Source of the DNA: Bacteroidota bacterium
GTDB lineage: Bacteria; Bacteroidota; Bacteroidia; M30B66
Assembly (NCBI GenBank): GCA_947460255.1
Contig: CANHIS010000031.1
Location: 1 to 35,061, forward strand
DNA length: 35,061 bases
Direction: 5' to 3'
Shown here: one piece after another, positions 8,831 to 17,655 of the stretch
How positions within the stretch are numbered: the first letter of the stretch is position 1
Layout of the letters: each line of letters starts with the position of its first letter
Program-made: the position numbers and the translations under genes
The notes under the pieces: generated by a model
The model's input: the letters and a program-made list of their open reading frames with translations, nothing else
Told to the model about the DNA's origin: nothing
Database searches by the model: none

Positions 8831-11542
8831 TTAACGTGTAATGAAGACAGTGCCTTTGTATTCCTTTTCAGGATCGTTAAGTAATAAAACGAAGAAATAT
8901 GTTCCATCAGGATTCTCCTCGCCATCCCAATTGTTTTGGTAATTATCTGAACTGTAAAGCAGTTTGCCCCAGCGGTTATAAATCCAGATTGCAGGATTCT
9001 TGAAAGCTTCCAAATTTCCGATCACAAAAAAGTCGTTTTTACCATCTCCATTGGGTGAAAAAACGTTTGGAACAATCACATCACCAATCACTTTGAGCTC
9101 GGAAATCAAAGTGTCTAAACAGCCTTCAGAATTGGTAACTACGTAAGTTACGTTGTAGGTTCCAGTGTCGGCATAGGTGTAGGTTTGTTGAGGGCCTAAC
9201 GCTGCATTTCCATCGCCAAAATCCCATGAATAAATTACTTGATTGGTTCCAGGGAAAACGAATGATGAATCGGATAAATCCACTGAATTACCTTTAAGAA
9301 TCGTATTTCCAGGATCAGCTGTGAACAAAGCTTCGGGTTCTGCCAGAAGCACTACTACGGTTGCTGTATCTCCGCATCCTTCAGCAGAATTTGAGGAAAC
9401 CGTCCATGTACCTGGACCAACTTCGATGCTTTCGGTGGTACTTCCGTTCGACCAAGTGATGCCGGAAAACTCCCCTTCCGCGGTTAGCGTTGAAATTTCG
9501 CCTTCACAAATTAACGTATCACCAGAAATTGATACCGATGAACTTTCATTTACCACAATATTAAATTGTGCAGGCGGACTATCGCATCCATTCACCGATT
9601 GCACTACCGAATAGTTACCGGCCTGATTAAGTGCAACATCGGTAAACAAAACCTGATCATTTGAGGAGGTAAAATTTGATGGACCATTCCAAGAAATTGT
9701 ACCTATTGCATCGATTGCCGACAACGTGAGCGGAGCGCCTTCACACACAGGAGATACAAATTGCACGTTGAGAATAGGTGGAATTTCGTTGAACGTAACA
9801 TTCACAGTATCGCGAGCTCGACAACCTGCAGAGGTAAATGCTTCGATCCAATAAGTGCCTGGTGATGTGACGTTTAGTGTGGATGAAGTTGCATTTGTGT
9901 TCCACAGGAAATCAACAAAACCTGGACCTGGATTAAGCACCAAATTCGCTGATCCACAAGCAACTACATTGTCACCAAGGTCGATTGCAGGATCATCTTG
10001 CACAACATTCACGGTATCGCTACTCTCGCATCCATCTTTAATAGTTACAACCCAGTATTCACCGGGATCGTAGACGTAAATCTGCTGAATTGTATCACCT
10101 GTGCTCCAGAGGTAAGAATCTTTTCCTTCACCGCCATCGAGCAACAGTGAATCGTTAATACAAACTGTTTGATTTTCACCGAGATAAGTACTCGAAAAAT
10201 CTGAAAAGTAACCGTATCTGCAGCCTGTTGAATTTCCTCCATTGATAATGCCAAGGTGAAACAATTCGGAATTTGTGGCGATATTAATTAAGGATGAGGT
10301 AGTGCCCACAGGAATTTGCGCTTCATTGAAAGATAGTTGTGCAGTCATCCATTCTCCGGATGAACCTGGAACCACAGTGAATGCGGATGCAGGAACTAAC
10401 GTTGTTGAACCATTGAGCAGAAAACTTCCTTCAGAGCCAGGCCGAACCATGATATTAAGTCCAAAGAACTCATTTGTAGATCTTGTAAAGAAAACTGAGG
10501 AAGATCCAGTACATTGAATTGACGGTAAAATTGCGCTTCCTAATTCACAACCGAAGCCAGAAGCATGCAGAACATACACTGGCGCTGAAGATGTGATGTA
10601 ATGTGTGGGATTCACAATGTCGATTGGAAATTGCTGACCAATGTTTAAGGTAGCGACCGGTGTTGCATTTCCATCTAAAAAAACCTCTGTATTATTCTCT
10701 ATTGCAAGCACATAAGCCCTTTCGTTGCTGTTAAGAAAACCCTTCATTACGATATACTCGGTTCCAATTACTCCTGTTGGAACCAATTGATCTCCCATTA
10801 GATCGCGGCAACCTCCTAGAGCGCCAGAATCATCTTTTAAAGTAATTGCAATGGGTTTATTGGAGGTAACAGATGTTCCTACAGGTCTAGTGGCGGCATT
10901 TGTGGAGGTCGATATGCAAGAATATGTTTGTCCGCGGTTGAGCGAAATTGTAAACGGTACACCAGCTGGATGCGTTACCAAATCGGCAGTTGGAGTGATT
11001 GTGATTTGTGTGTTGTCTTCAGTAGCAACGATATCGAACCCGCTAATAGCAAGTGGAGTGTAAGCTCCATTATTGTAGTCGGTTGGAAATGGCGTGTAAA
11101 ATGTTTGCCCTAATGCATTTTTACCTTTTAATGCAAAAATTTCAGGGTTTACAAAATTGTTCACTTCATAATAAGCAGTTACAGACACTGAAGATTCGAG
11201 CAACAAGCCCTTGTTAAGAGCCTGATTTGCAGGTTGATTTTCGATGAGATTTTGAAAAGTAGTTAAATCTATTGTTTCTGTTGATCCTGCTGCAACCGTG
11301 AGGCTAATTGGTGTGAAATTGGGATTTGCAGGTTGAGAAACAGTAATGTCGGCATCCTCAGAAAAAGCGCTTACTCGAAAAACGACTGGATTGTCGCCAT
11401 GATTTGAGGTAACTTCTGGCGCAACAAACCAAAATTGATCGTCGGTTTGTGCATTTAAAATAATTGATGATAAGGTGGATAGGACTAAAAATAATGCGGA
11501 TTTCAGATAATTCACTTGACCTTTTCTCATTTTTTGTTTCAT
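8831..11542 (-). CDS. large secreted protein: IgGFc-binding-like, Ig/PKD repeats, CHU_C (T9SS type B) domain
   Basis: 903 residues from the ATG at 11542; a second ATG at 11530 is equally possible, and both precede the signal peptide that ends in LNAQ. The N-terminal 400 residues (starting TDDQFWFVAPEV, with later EDNTQITI and YVLHASGFGCELGSAILP) match the IgGFc-binding N-terminal domain found in Bacteroidota surface proteins. Four Ig-like modules of 50-60 residues follow, each with a Cys-rich start and a WS/WN-G motif, then one PKD domain (YSWDFGDGN ... TYADTGTYNVTY). The last 80 residues are the gliding-motility-associated CHU_C domain (FSPNGDGKND, YNRWG, NWDGE, ending GTVFITR), a type B T9SS signal. 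It is expected at the cell surface as an adhesin or matrix protein; the ligand is unknown. Confidence 0.88.
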   Translation of the reverse strand: MKQKMRKGQVNYLKSALFLVLSTLSSIILNAQTDDQFWFVAPEVTSNHGDNPVVFRVSAFSEDADITVSQPANPNFTPISLTVAAGSTETIDLTTFQNLIENQPANQALNKGLLLESSVSVTAYYEVNNFVNPEIFALKGKNALGQTFYTPFPTDYNNGAYTPLAISGFDIVATEDNTQITITPTADLVTHPAGVPFTISLNRGQTYSCISTSTNAATRPVGTSVTSNKPIAITLKDDSGALGGCRDLMGDQLVPTGVIGTEYIVMKGFLNSNERAYVLAIENNTEVFLDGNATPVATLNIGQQFPIDIVNPTHYITSSAPVYVLHASGFGCELGSAILPSIQCTGSSSVFFTRSTNEFFGLNIMVRPGSEGSFLLNGSTTLVPASAFTVVPGSSGEWMTAQLSFNEAQIPVGTTSSLINIATNSELFHLGIINGGNSTGCRYGYFSDFSSTYLGENQTVCINDSLLLDGGEGKDSYLWSTGDTIQQIYVYDPGEYWVVTIKDGCESSDTVNVVQDDPAIDLGDNVVACGSANLVLNPGPGFVDFLWNTNATSSTLNVTSPGTYWIEAFTSAGCRARDTVNVTFNEIPPILNVQFVSPVCEGAPLTLSAIDAIGTISWNGPSNFTSSNDQVLFTDVALNQAGNYSVVQSVNGCDSPPAQFNIVVNESSSVSISGDTLICEGEISTLTAEGEFSGITWSNGSTTESIEVGPGTWTVSSNSAEGCGDTATVVVLLAEPEALFTADPGNTILKGNSVDLSDSSFVFPGTNQVIYSWDFGDGNAALGPQQTYTYADTGTYNVTYVVTNSEGCLDTLISELKVIGDVIVPNVFSPNGDGKNDFFVIGNLEAFKNPAIWIYNRWGKLLYSSDNYQNNWDGEENPDGTYFFVLLLNDPEKEYKGTVFITR

Positions 11543-11596
11543 TTTCCAATAATAGCAGATTGCGACCAATTGTTTGATACAAAATGCAGAAGTTTC

Positions 11597-11610
11597 ATGC
11601 AACGTTGCAT
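11597..11610. promoter_or_regulatory. perfect 14-bp palindrome in a divergent intergenic region
   Basis: ATGCAACGTTGCAT is its own reverse complement. It lies in the 110-base gap between the start of the CHU_C surface-protein gene (minus) and the start of the SDR gene (plus), where both promoters must be. A dimeric regulator could bind here, but no regulator gene is adjacent and chance occurrence is possible. Confidence 0.35.
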
Positions 11611-11652
11611 CTCTACCGAAAAAATTGAAACCCTTTGATTAACTTGCCGGCG

Positions 11653-12444
11653 ATGGATCAGCTACCTAAGGTTTACTGGATCACCGGGGCATCATCCGGT
11701 ATTGGAGAAGCATTGGCAAAGCAGCTTGCAAAAAGAGGTAATTCACTAATTATCAGTGGTCGAAACCTCGAAAGTTTAGCACAATTGAAGGCTCAGATCT
11801 CTCCAGAAATCCAGGTTGAAATCCTGCCTTTTGAGCTCACTGAAATCGATCAGTTTCCATCGATCGTGCAACGAGCCATTGGATTTTTCGGTAAAATCGA
11901 CGTTCTGGTGAACAACGCAGGTGTGAGTCAGCGGTCGCCCGCCATGGAAACTTCCACCGAGGTTGAGCGTAAATTGATGGAGATTAATTATTTCGCTCCA
12001 GTTGCCTTAACGAAAGCACTTCTTCCACATTTCGTGGCCCGAAAAAATGGCCATATCGTAGTCGTATCGAGCATTGCAGGAAAGTTCGGATTTTCACTTC
12101 GAAGCACCTATGCAGCAGCAAAACATGCGTTGCATGGATATTTCGAGGCGCTTCGATTGGAACTAAAAGACGTGCCTGTGTATGTTACCTTGATTTGCCC
12201 TGGAAGAGTGCTCACAAAGATCTCACTAAACGCTGTAAAGGGCGATGGAAGTGCTCACAATCAACTAGATGATGGGCAACGAAACGGAATCACTGCCGAA
12301 CATTGTGCTCGTGTGATTGACAATGCCATTCAAAACAAAAAATACGAAGTGCTTACCGGTAAAATGGAATTGCTGCCAGTGTACTTAAGAAGATATTGTC
12401 CGCCGGTATTTTACTGGCTCATTAAAAAAGTGAAAGCAACATGA
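11653..12444 (+). CDS. short-chain dehydrogenase/reductase (classical SDR)
   Basis: 263 residues from the ATG at 11653; an in-frame TTG at 11635 is possible but gives no extra conserved sequence. Everything for a classical NAD(P)-dependent SDR is present: the cofactor motif TGASSGIG at 11-18, NNAG at 87-90, the catalytic Ser at about 140 (VVVSSIAG), and Tyr153/Lys157 in YAAAK. The substrate loop and the hydrophobic C-terminus (PVFYWLIKK) resemble the DHRS7-like group, whose members are often membrane-associated. The stop overlaps the start of the next gene (ATGA), so translation is probably coupled to the VOC protein. The substrate is not predictable. Confidence 0.9.
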   Translation: MDQLPKVYWITGASSGIGEALAKQLAKRGNSLIISGRNLESLAQLKAQISPEIQVEILPFELTEIDQFPSIVQRAIGFFGKIDVLVNNAGVSQRSPAMETSTEVERKLMEINYFAPVALTKALLPHFVARKNGHIVVVSSIAGKFGFSLRSTYAAAKHALHGYFEALRLELKDVPVYVTLICPGRVLTKISLNAVKGDGSAHNQLDDGQRNGITAEHCARVIDNAIQNKKYEVLTGKMELLPVYLRRYCPPVFYWLIKKVKAT

Positions 12445-13490
12445 GTTCAAAACTATCGCTCCTCAGCGGAATTCAACAAGTTGGAATCGGATGTTCTGAT
12501 GCTGAAGCCAGTTGGATCTGGTACCGCAAAATGTTCGGGATGGATGTTCCTGTTTTTAAAGATGCGTCTACAGCCGAGCTGATGGTCCGTTACACGGGAA
12601 ACGAGGCCCGGAAGCGGTATGCCATTTTAGCTTTGAACATGCAAGGTGGTGGTGGATTTGAGATTTGGCAGTTTACCGATCGACCTCCGCAAAAACCAGA
12701 TTTCAAGGTGAAGCCAGGCGATTTAGGCATTTTCGGTGTGATGATGAAATGTAGAAATGTTGCAAGAGCGAGAGAATTTTTCATCCACCGTGGATTGCAG
12801 CCTTCGGAATTACTTCCTGATCCAATTTACGGCGAGCGATTTTTCTTGGAAGATCCAGATGGTAATAGATTTACGTTTACTAGAGGATTAACATGGTTTG
12901 GAAGTGGAGCGCACACAAATGGTGGAGTTCAGGGCGTTCAAATTGGAGTGAGCGACATGGAAAAGGCAAAGAAATTTTATGCTGAAGTACTAGGATTTGG
13001 TCGCGTTGCCGCGGATCATTCATCGAGACTCACCGAATTTAATGGGATGAATTGTAGGCGTGTATTGCTTCAACCAAGCGAAAAACCAGGAGGAGCTTTC
13101 AGCAATTTATTGGGAATGGCGGAAGTTGAGCTTGTGCAATTGCTTGATGATGAAGCGAAAAAGATCTACGGAGGAAGATTTTGGGGCGATCAAGGATTTA
13201 TCCATATCTGTTTCGATGTAAACGACATGCAAGCGTTGAAGAAAAATTGCGAAACCAAAGGTCATCCATTTACAGTCGACAGCGCAAACAGTTTCGATAT
13301 GGGTGAGGCTGCAGGTCATTTTTCGTACACCGAAGATCCAGATGGCACGCTAATCGAATTTGTGCAGACACATCGTTTGCCAATCTTGAAAAAGATCAAT
13401 TGGTACTTGGATTTACGTAAGCGAAATCCAGCGAAACCTTTACCGAATTGGATGTTAGGAGCTATGCGCCTTCAGCGGGTGAAAGATTAA
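12441..13490 (+). CDS. VOC superfamily protein with two glyoxalase-like domains
   Basis: 349 residues. Two vicinal-oxygen-chelate domains are seen, each built of two beta-alpha-beta-beta-beta modules. The first spans about 8-150 (QQVGIGCSD ... WYRKMFGMDV, later DPDGNRFTF), the second about 158-320 (VQIGVSDMEKAKKFYAEVLGFG, HICFDVNDM, DPDGTLIEF). The second domain keeps a His and a Glu at likely metal positions (HICFD, IEF), while Gln replaces the usual first His in both domains. Members act as lyases, dioxygenases, isomerases or resistance proteins, so no reaction can be named. It overlaps the SDR gene by four bases, suggesting a two-enzyme operon. Its last 29 bases overlap the 3' end of the convergent acyltransferase gene. 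Confidence 0.85.
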   Translation: MSSKLSLLSGIQQVGIGCSDAEASWIWYRKMFGMDVPVFKDASTAELMVRYTGNEARKRYAILALNMQGGGGFEIWQFTDRPPQKPDFKVKPGDLGIFGVMMKCRNVARAREFFIHRGLQPSELLPDPIYGERFFLEDPDGNRFTFTRGLTWFGSGAHTNGGVQGVQIGVSDMEKAKKFYAEVLGFGRVAADHSSRLTEFNGMNCRRVLLQPSEKPGGAFSNLLGMAEVELVQLLDDEAKKIYGGRFWGDQGFIHICFDVNDMQALKKNCETKGHPFTVDSANSFDMGEAAGHFSYTEDPDGTLIEFVQTHRLPILKKINWYLDLRKRNPAKPLPNWMLGAMRLQRVKD

Positions 13491-14763
13491 TAGCACCAGA
13501 TTGCATCAATAAGTTTTCACGAGTCATCTCCAGCTTCATCATGAGGTCTGGAGATTTTTTATACCATAGATGTTCTTGAATTCGCGCCCGTCGAAGTTGA
13601 AGTTGCTCCCACCAAACAGTCGTTAAAACTGTTAACCAAGGGAAAACAAACAAGCAAAAAATGAACTTCCAAGAAACGAACATTAAGCCTAAGGAAATCA
13701 GCAAATAGATTAAGTACGACACAATTGAAGAAGCACCAAGCATCACTGAAGCTCTGAATTTTGGGTCCTTCTTGGTGGCCGCTAAAGCCTTATTGGTAAG
13801 CCAAATTGGGAAAATATTAATCAGCAAGGAAATGCAGGCAGGTAAAAAACCAATACTAAGCAAAACTGTATTCCAGAATGAAATTTCTTTGGAAAAAGTC
13901 CCTGGACGAAACCCAGCCTTCTTGATGGCAATGCCCGTCCTGCTGGCCTCTTCGATGATGGCTTGATGATCATTATCCTTAAATAAATCATTCAAAAACT
14001 TATCTTCTTGATCGAATCGATTAGATTCAAAGAAATAGGTTTGAAACATTGGATATTTATGCAAGCTGCGTTTCAAATCAAGAAGCACTTCAGTTCCGTG
14101 ATCGAATTTTGGGTCCGGGATAATCAACATTTCATTTTCCAAGCCAGCAGTAAGTCGCTCGTTGAACAATCTAATTGCCAATGGATTATCATTATACCAA
14201 TGATCTTTGAGATCCGAAAATTGTAAGCCTTTTCCAAAACATACCATCAGTTCTGAGCGAAAATCGAAAGGATGCGAGTAATTGATCCCTATAGGAATGA
14301 TAGGAATTTCGAGTTTCCATTGGTTAGCTTCCATGGCGCCAAACCAAATTCTGGCTGTTCCTTTTTTCAGGGTGCGCAAACGCTTCTCGACTACACAATT
14401 GCCTTCTGTGAAAATGAGCAATAGCCCTCCCCTGCTCAGAATTTCGGAACAGATTCGAAACGTTTCGTTGTTACGATCCAAATTCCCAACGCCTTCTTGC
14501 AAACGATAAATTGGAATCATGTTTAACTTTCGGAGCAGATAATTTGCCCATGGTTTTCTAAATACATCAGAGCGTGCTAGAAAATGGACATCACGCTTTA
14601 AGATAAGCGACACAACTATTGCATCTAAAAACGAATTGGGATGATTGCACGAAAGCAATGCTGGACCTTTACGAGGAACATTAGCAATCGTTTTTACGAA
14701 AATTCTTCTGAAATGCACCCGCATCCAGAAACCAACAATGAAGTGAAGAAATTTATACAACAA
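13462..14763 (-). CDS. lysophospholipid acyltransferase (PlsC-like) with C-terminal membrane segments
   Basis: 433 residues if translation starts at the TTG at 14763; the first ATG is 14724 (420 residues). The TTG is favoured because LYKFLHFIVGFW resembles the N-terminus usual in this family and the frame closes just upstream. Residues about 25-200 form the acyltransferase domain: NHPNSFLD (His41, Asp47), then FTEGN (Glu120), the equivalents of the HX4D and EGT motifs; here five residues separate His and Asp, a spacing I recall from the bacterial LPLAT_AAK14816-like group. About four hydrophobic segments occupy 325-420. The enzyme probably transfers an acyl chain to a lysophospholipid or related acceptor at the inner membrane. 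It follows the response regulator gene by 56 bases and may belong to that operon. Confidence 0.82.
   Translation of the reverse strand: MLYKFLHFIVGFWMRVHFRRIFVKTIANVPRKGPALLSCNHPNSFLDAIVVSLILKRDVHFLARSDVFRKPWANYLLRKLNMIPIYRLQEGVGNLDRNNETFRICSEILSRGGLLLIFTEGNCVVEKRLRTLKKGTARIWFGAMEANQWKLEIPIIPIGINYSHPFDFRSELMVCFGKGLQFSDLKDHWYNDNPLAIRLFNERLTAGLENEMLIIPDPKFDHGTEVLLDLKRSLHKYPMFQTYFFESNRFDQEDKFLNDLFKDNDHQAIIEEASRTGIAIKKAGFRPGTFSKEISFWNTVLLSIGFLPACISLLINIFPIWLTNKALAATKKDPKFRASVMLGASSIVSYLIYLLISLGLMFVSWKFIFCLFVFPWLTVLTTVWWEQLQLRRARIQEHLWYKKSPDLMMKLEMTRENLLMQSGAINLSPAEGA
13526..13560 (+). terminator. intrinsic terminator of the SDR-VOC transcript, inside the convergent acyltransferase gene
   Basis: ATCTCCAG (13526-13533) pairs with CTGGAGAT (13548-13555); the loop can pair further apart from one bulge. 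A run of six T (13555-13560) follows on the plus strand. The hairpin begins 35 bases after the VOC stop codon. It lies within the last codons of the minus-strand acyltransferase gene. Confidence 0.65.
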
Positions 14764-14819
14764 GAGCTTGAACTTGAAAGTGCAAAACTAAACTTTCCGT
14801 CAAAGCGTCCAAGCCACAG

Positions 14820-15584
14820 CTAAGCACCAAGCCAAGTTTTAAATGCAGGAGCCCTTTCTCTGCTCACATATACTTCAATTTCAGGGTCTGGATGTAAATG
14901 CAATTTCAATTTCCCATTAAAATGAAAGCTTGCTTTAATGATTGATTTTCGATTTACGATAAATGATCTGTTTGCCCGATGAAAAGCATTGGGATTTAGC
15001 TCACTAGAAAGTTCATCAAGGGTTTGATTCACGATATAGGATTCTTTTTGAAATGTACCTAGATAATTTAATTTATCTTCAGCATAAAACCACGCCACAT
15101 CATTAACGTCGAGCGGAATTAAACTATCTGATTTATTTACTAAAATTCTCGCTCTAAATTCTTGCGCAATTTTCAATCCGCTAATTAATTGATTTAACTT
15201 CTCCATTTCAGAAGCAGCATTCTTAGAAGCAGAAAGATTTCTCCATTTATTTAATGCACGAGAGAGTTCAATTGGATCAATAGGTTTCAGTAAATAATCA
15301 ATAGAATTCACTTTAAAAGCTTCTAATGCATGTTCATCATAAGCCGTTGTAAAGATTACAGGACATTTAACTTCCACTTGATTGAAGATACTAAAACTGC
15401 GGCCATCAGCAAGTTCAATATCCATAAAAATCAAATCAGGTAAATCTGAATCTTGTAAAAATTTAACTGTTGATTCAACACTGTCGCAAAAAGTGATCTT
15501 CGTTGCCCGTATTTTCTGTTCAGAAATAAGCGCAACCAAACGCTTTGCTGCCAGTGGCTCATCTTCAACGATCAATAAGTGCAT
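14820..15584 (-). CDS. LytTR-type response regulator
   Basis: 254 residues. The receiver domain (1-120) has the acidic pair Glu7/Asp8, the phospho-acceptor Asp55 (FMDIEL), Thr80 (FTTAYDEHA) and Lys100 (YLLKPID). The LytTR DNA-binding domain covers about 145-254 (WFYAEDKLNYLGT, SFIVNRKSI, near-terminal VSRERAPAF). It is expected to bind paired direct repeats in promoters when phosphorylated. It starts 2 bases after the stop of the histidine kinase gene, so the two form a cognate pair. The target genes are unknown; the operon itself or the downstream acyltransferase gene are natural candidates (inference). Confidence 0.93.
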   Translation of the reverse strand: MHLLIVEDEPLAAKRLVALISEQKIRATKITFCDSVESTVKFLQDSDLPDLIFMDIELADGRSFSIFNQVEVKCPVIFTTAYDEHALEAFKVNSIDYLLKPIDPIELSRALNKWRNLSASKNAASEMEKLNQLISGLKIAQEFRARILVNKSDSLIPLDVNDVAWFYAEDKLNYLGTFQKESYIVNQTLDELSSELNPNAFHRANRSFIVNRKSIIKASFHFNGKLKLHLHPDPEIEVYVSRERAPAFKTWLGA

Positions 15585-15586
15585 TG

Positions 15587-16621
15587 TTATATATTTAAGA
15601 GTGGTAATTTAACTTGAAAATAAGCATCAGATTCAACAACCTCAATTGATTGATTGCACACAATGGCATATCTGTTTCGGATGTTATCAAGTCCTAAGCG
15701 GTTAGAAATTTCGGAAGCATCCTTTTTCTGCAGATTGTTTCGAACAATTAAATATTTATCTTCTATGATTATTGAAACAGTGAGCGGTTTAGACGATGAA
15801 ATAATATTATGCTTGACCGAATTTTCAATCAATAACTGAATAGCCAATGGTACAATATGCTTGTTGTAACTAGCTGAATAAACGGGAAATTCAACTTTCA
15901 AGTTATCACCAAATCTGCTTGTAAGTAGAAAAATATAGTTCCTAACTAAATTCAATTCTGTTTCCAAATCAACGGTTTCATTTGCATTAACTTGCATCGA
16001 ATAACGATAGTAATTGGCAAGATGTTGAACAAAATCTTTTGCTGTCTTCGGATTTTCATCAATTAAAGCTATCAGTGTGTTTAAACTGTTAAATAAAAAA
16101 TGCGGCGCTACTTGACTTTTTAATGTTTCAAAATGCGATTCGAGTGTTTTCCTTTTCAAAATCTCTGTACTTACTGCAGTTTCTTTATACAATTTAAAAA
16201 TTGTTGAACCTTCAGTAAATAAGTTGATGATCACAGAAACCAAAAATGAAATGGTGCAATTCATAAATAAAATCGCATTGGAGGTTTCCTTGTTATGTAT
16301 CTGATTCCAAAACAATGTAAAAAACAGCATAGCACCAATTGAAATAATTAAAATCAATGGTACTTCAATCATTAATCGTTTTTTAATCGATTCTTTCCAG
16401 GGGAATTTATCATTGAGAAACCCAAACATCCTGCGAAAAAGGAAATACAAAATGAAGGTGATCAATATCGAAAATGCCGCATCAGCAGAATATTCAGTAG
16501 TGTTTCTTCCAGAAAGGTAATTTATTGTCGTGTAAAAAACAATTATTACTAGTCCGACTGCAAGCATAATCAGCATGTCGAAGAATATTGAATATTTACC
16601 TGTTCGAAAAATTCCCTTCAT
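15587..16621 (-). CDS. LytS-type sensor histidine kinase (His_kinase family)
   Basis: 344 residues. Four transmembrane segments lie at about 13-33, 46-62, 86-105 and 115-135, with no sizeable extracellular domain, so the signal is probably sensed in the membrane or through a partner. The phospho-acceptor motif is VAPHFLFNSLN with His174. The catalytic domain shows the N-box (ENSVKHN) and a G-box with GLDNIRNRY. The gene starts 10 bases after the stop of a small membrane protein gene and ends 2 bases before the LytTR regulator, which gives a three-gene operon. The small membrane protein is a possible sensing partner (inference from context). Confidence 0.93.
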   Translation of the reverse strand: MKGIFRTGKYSIFFDMLIMLAVGLVIIVFYTTINYLSGRNTTEYSADAAFSILITFILYFLFRRMFGFLNDKFPWKESIKKRLMIEVPLILIISIGAMLFFTLFWNQIHNKETSNAILFMNCTISFLVSVIINLFTEGSTIFKLYKETAVSTEILKRKTLESHFETLKSQVAPHFLFNSLNTLIALIDENPKTAKDFVQHLANYYRYSMQVNANETVDLETELNLVRNYIFLLTSRFGDNLKVEFPVYSASYNKHIVPLAIQLLIENSVKHNIISSSKPLTVSIIIEDKYLIVRNNLQKKDASEISNRLGLDNIRNRYAIVCNQSIEVVESDAYFQVKLPLLNI

Positions 16622-16631
16622 TTGCTGATTA

Positions 16632-17297
16632 TTAAAGGTTAATCGCTTTGTGCTTGATTTTTAAACGTCTAATGGATGACGAGATAAATATAGTACCAAT
16701 TAAACTTGGCCCCAACCACAGGACCAAAGGTGGCAAAAAATCAACATTCACAACAATGAAAGCTGTTACAGCAGAAATGTATGACCCTCCCATTCTCCCA
16801 ACGTGGGTATAGAGCCAAGTAAATCGAACAGAGCCAACTCTTGAGGCATTGTAAAACTTCCATAAATCGGCTATCGAAATGAACAAGCCACCTAGACCGA
16901 AAATGACCAGAACTGGATTAAAATTAATGGCTCCATTTGGTTTGAAATTCACACCAGAAACTACCATAAAAACAGAAAATACGACAGTAATCAAAGCGAT
17001 AGTATAATCTAAAACATGAACACTATATGAATTGGTTTCTTGATATTTTAATACTCTCCAACCAGAAAAGCAGAGATAAAAACTAAATACTCCAATTAAA
17101 AACAAAAATTGATTGTCTTTTAAAAATGCCAATAAAACTCCCGATAATGTAGCACAGAACATGGCTGTTACATAAATTTTCCCAATAAAACGGTGCTTGC
17201 TTGTACCTTTTGGGTTTACTGAATTCAGAAAGCCAGAGATTAAACCTAACATTCCTCCAGCGATATGAAGAATGAGAAATACTTGCGTTGTTTCCAT
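16632..17297 (-). CDS. small polytopic membrane protein, DUF2306-like
   Basis: 221 residues with about seven hydrophobic segments. The early part has His residues in or near membrane segments (LHIAGGMLG and KHRFIGKIYV), which is the look of DUF2306-like membrane proteins, a family with possible cofactor-binding His; this is recognition from memory and moderate at best. The start is an ATG preceded by a long gene-free region, so it is the first gene of the operon with the sensor kinase (10-base gap) and the LytTR regulator. Function unknown; the context suggests a link to signal input or a target of the circuit. Confidence 0.7.
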   Translation of the reverse strand: METTQVFLILHIAGGMLGLISGFLNSVNPKGTSKHRFIGKIYVTAMFCATLSGVLLAFLKDNQFLFLIGVFSFYLCFSGWRVLKYQETNSYSVHVLDYTIALITVVFSVFMVVSGVNFKPNGAINFNPVLVIFGLGGLFISIADLWKFYNASRVGSVRFTWLYTHVGRMGGSYISAVTAFIVVNVDFLPPLVLWLGPSLIGTIFISSSIRRLKIKHKAINL

Positions 17298-17374
17298 GAT
17301 GAATATTATATTTAGAAACGTTAAGCTGATTTTATTAATTGATATTCAAGTTATTGAAAAAGTCCTGACCCTAT

Positions 17375-17476
17375 TGAAACGGTTATAAACGATTATACAC
17401 GGCTACGATTTGCGTCCTATAATTTCAGAATATACATTGCCGCCGGGAAGGGGGCTTTGGAAGTTTCCCACAAAAT
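17375..17476. repeat. diverged repeat, copy 1
   Basis: Shares with copy 2 (17656-17749) a start of TGAAACGG-TATA and a GC-rich end built of ATTGCC, GGGAAGGGG, TTGG and TTTCCCA. About three quarters of the last 42 bases match by eye; the middle matches little. The GC-rich end can fold through GGGAA/TTCCC pairing. Confidence 0.45.
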
Positions 17477-17655
17477 ATTCCAATAATTTCCAAATAAACT
17501 TATGCACCGTTTTCATGTAAATTCCAATTTTGTAGGTGCATGAAGAATCATTTTTACACTTCTGCTATAATCTGTACTTCGCGTAAACTCAAACTTCATT
17601 GCAAATATAGTACTCATGAGAAATACAGACTTTCTTGAAAATAGAATAGCCGAAA

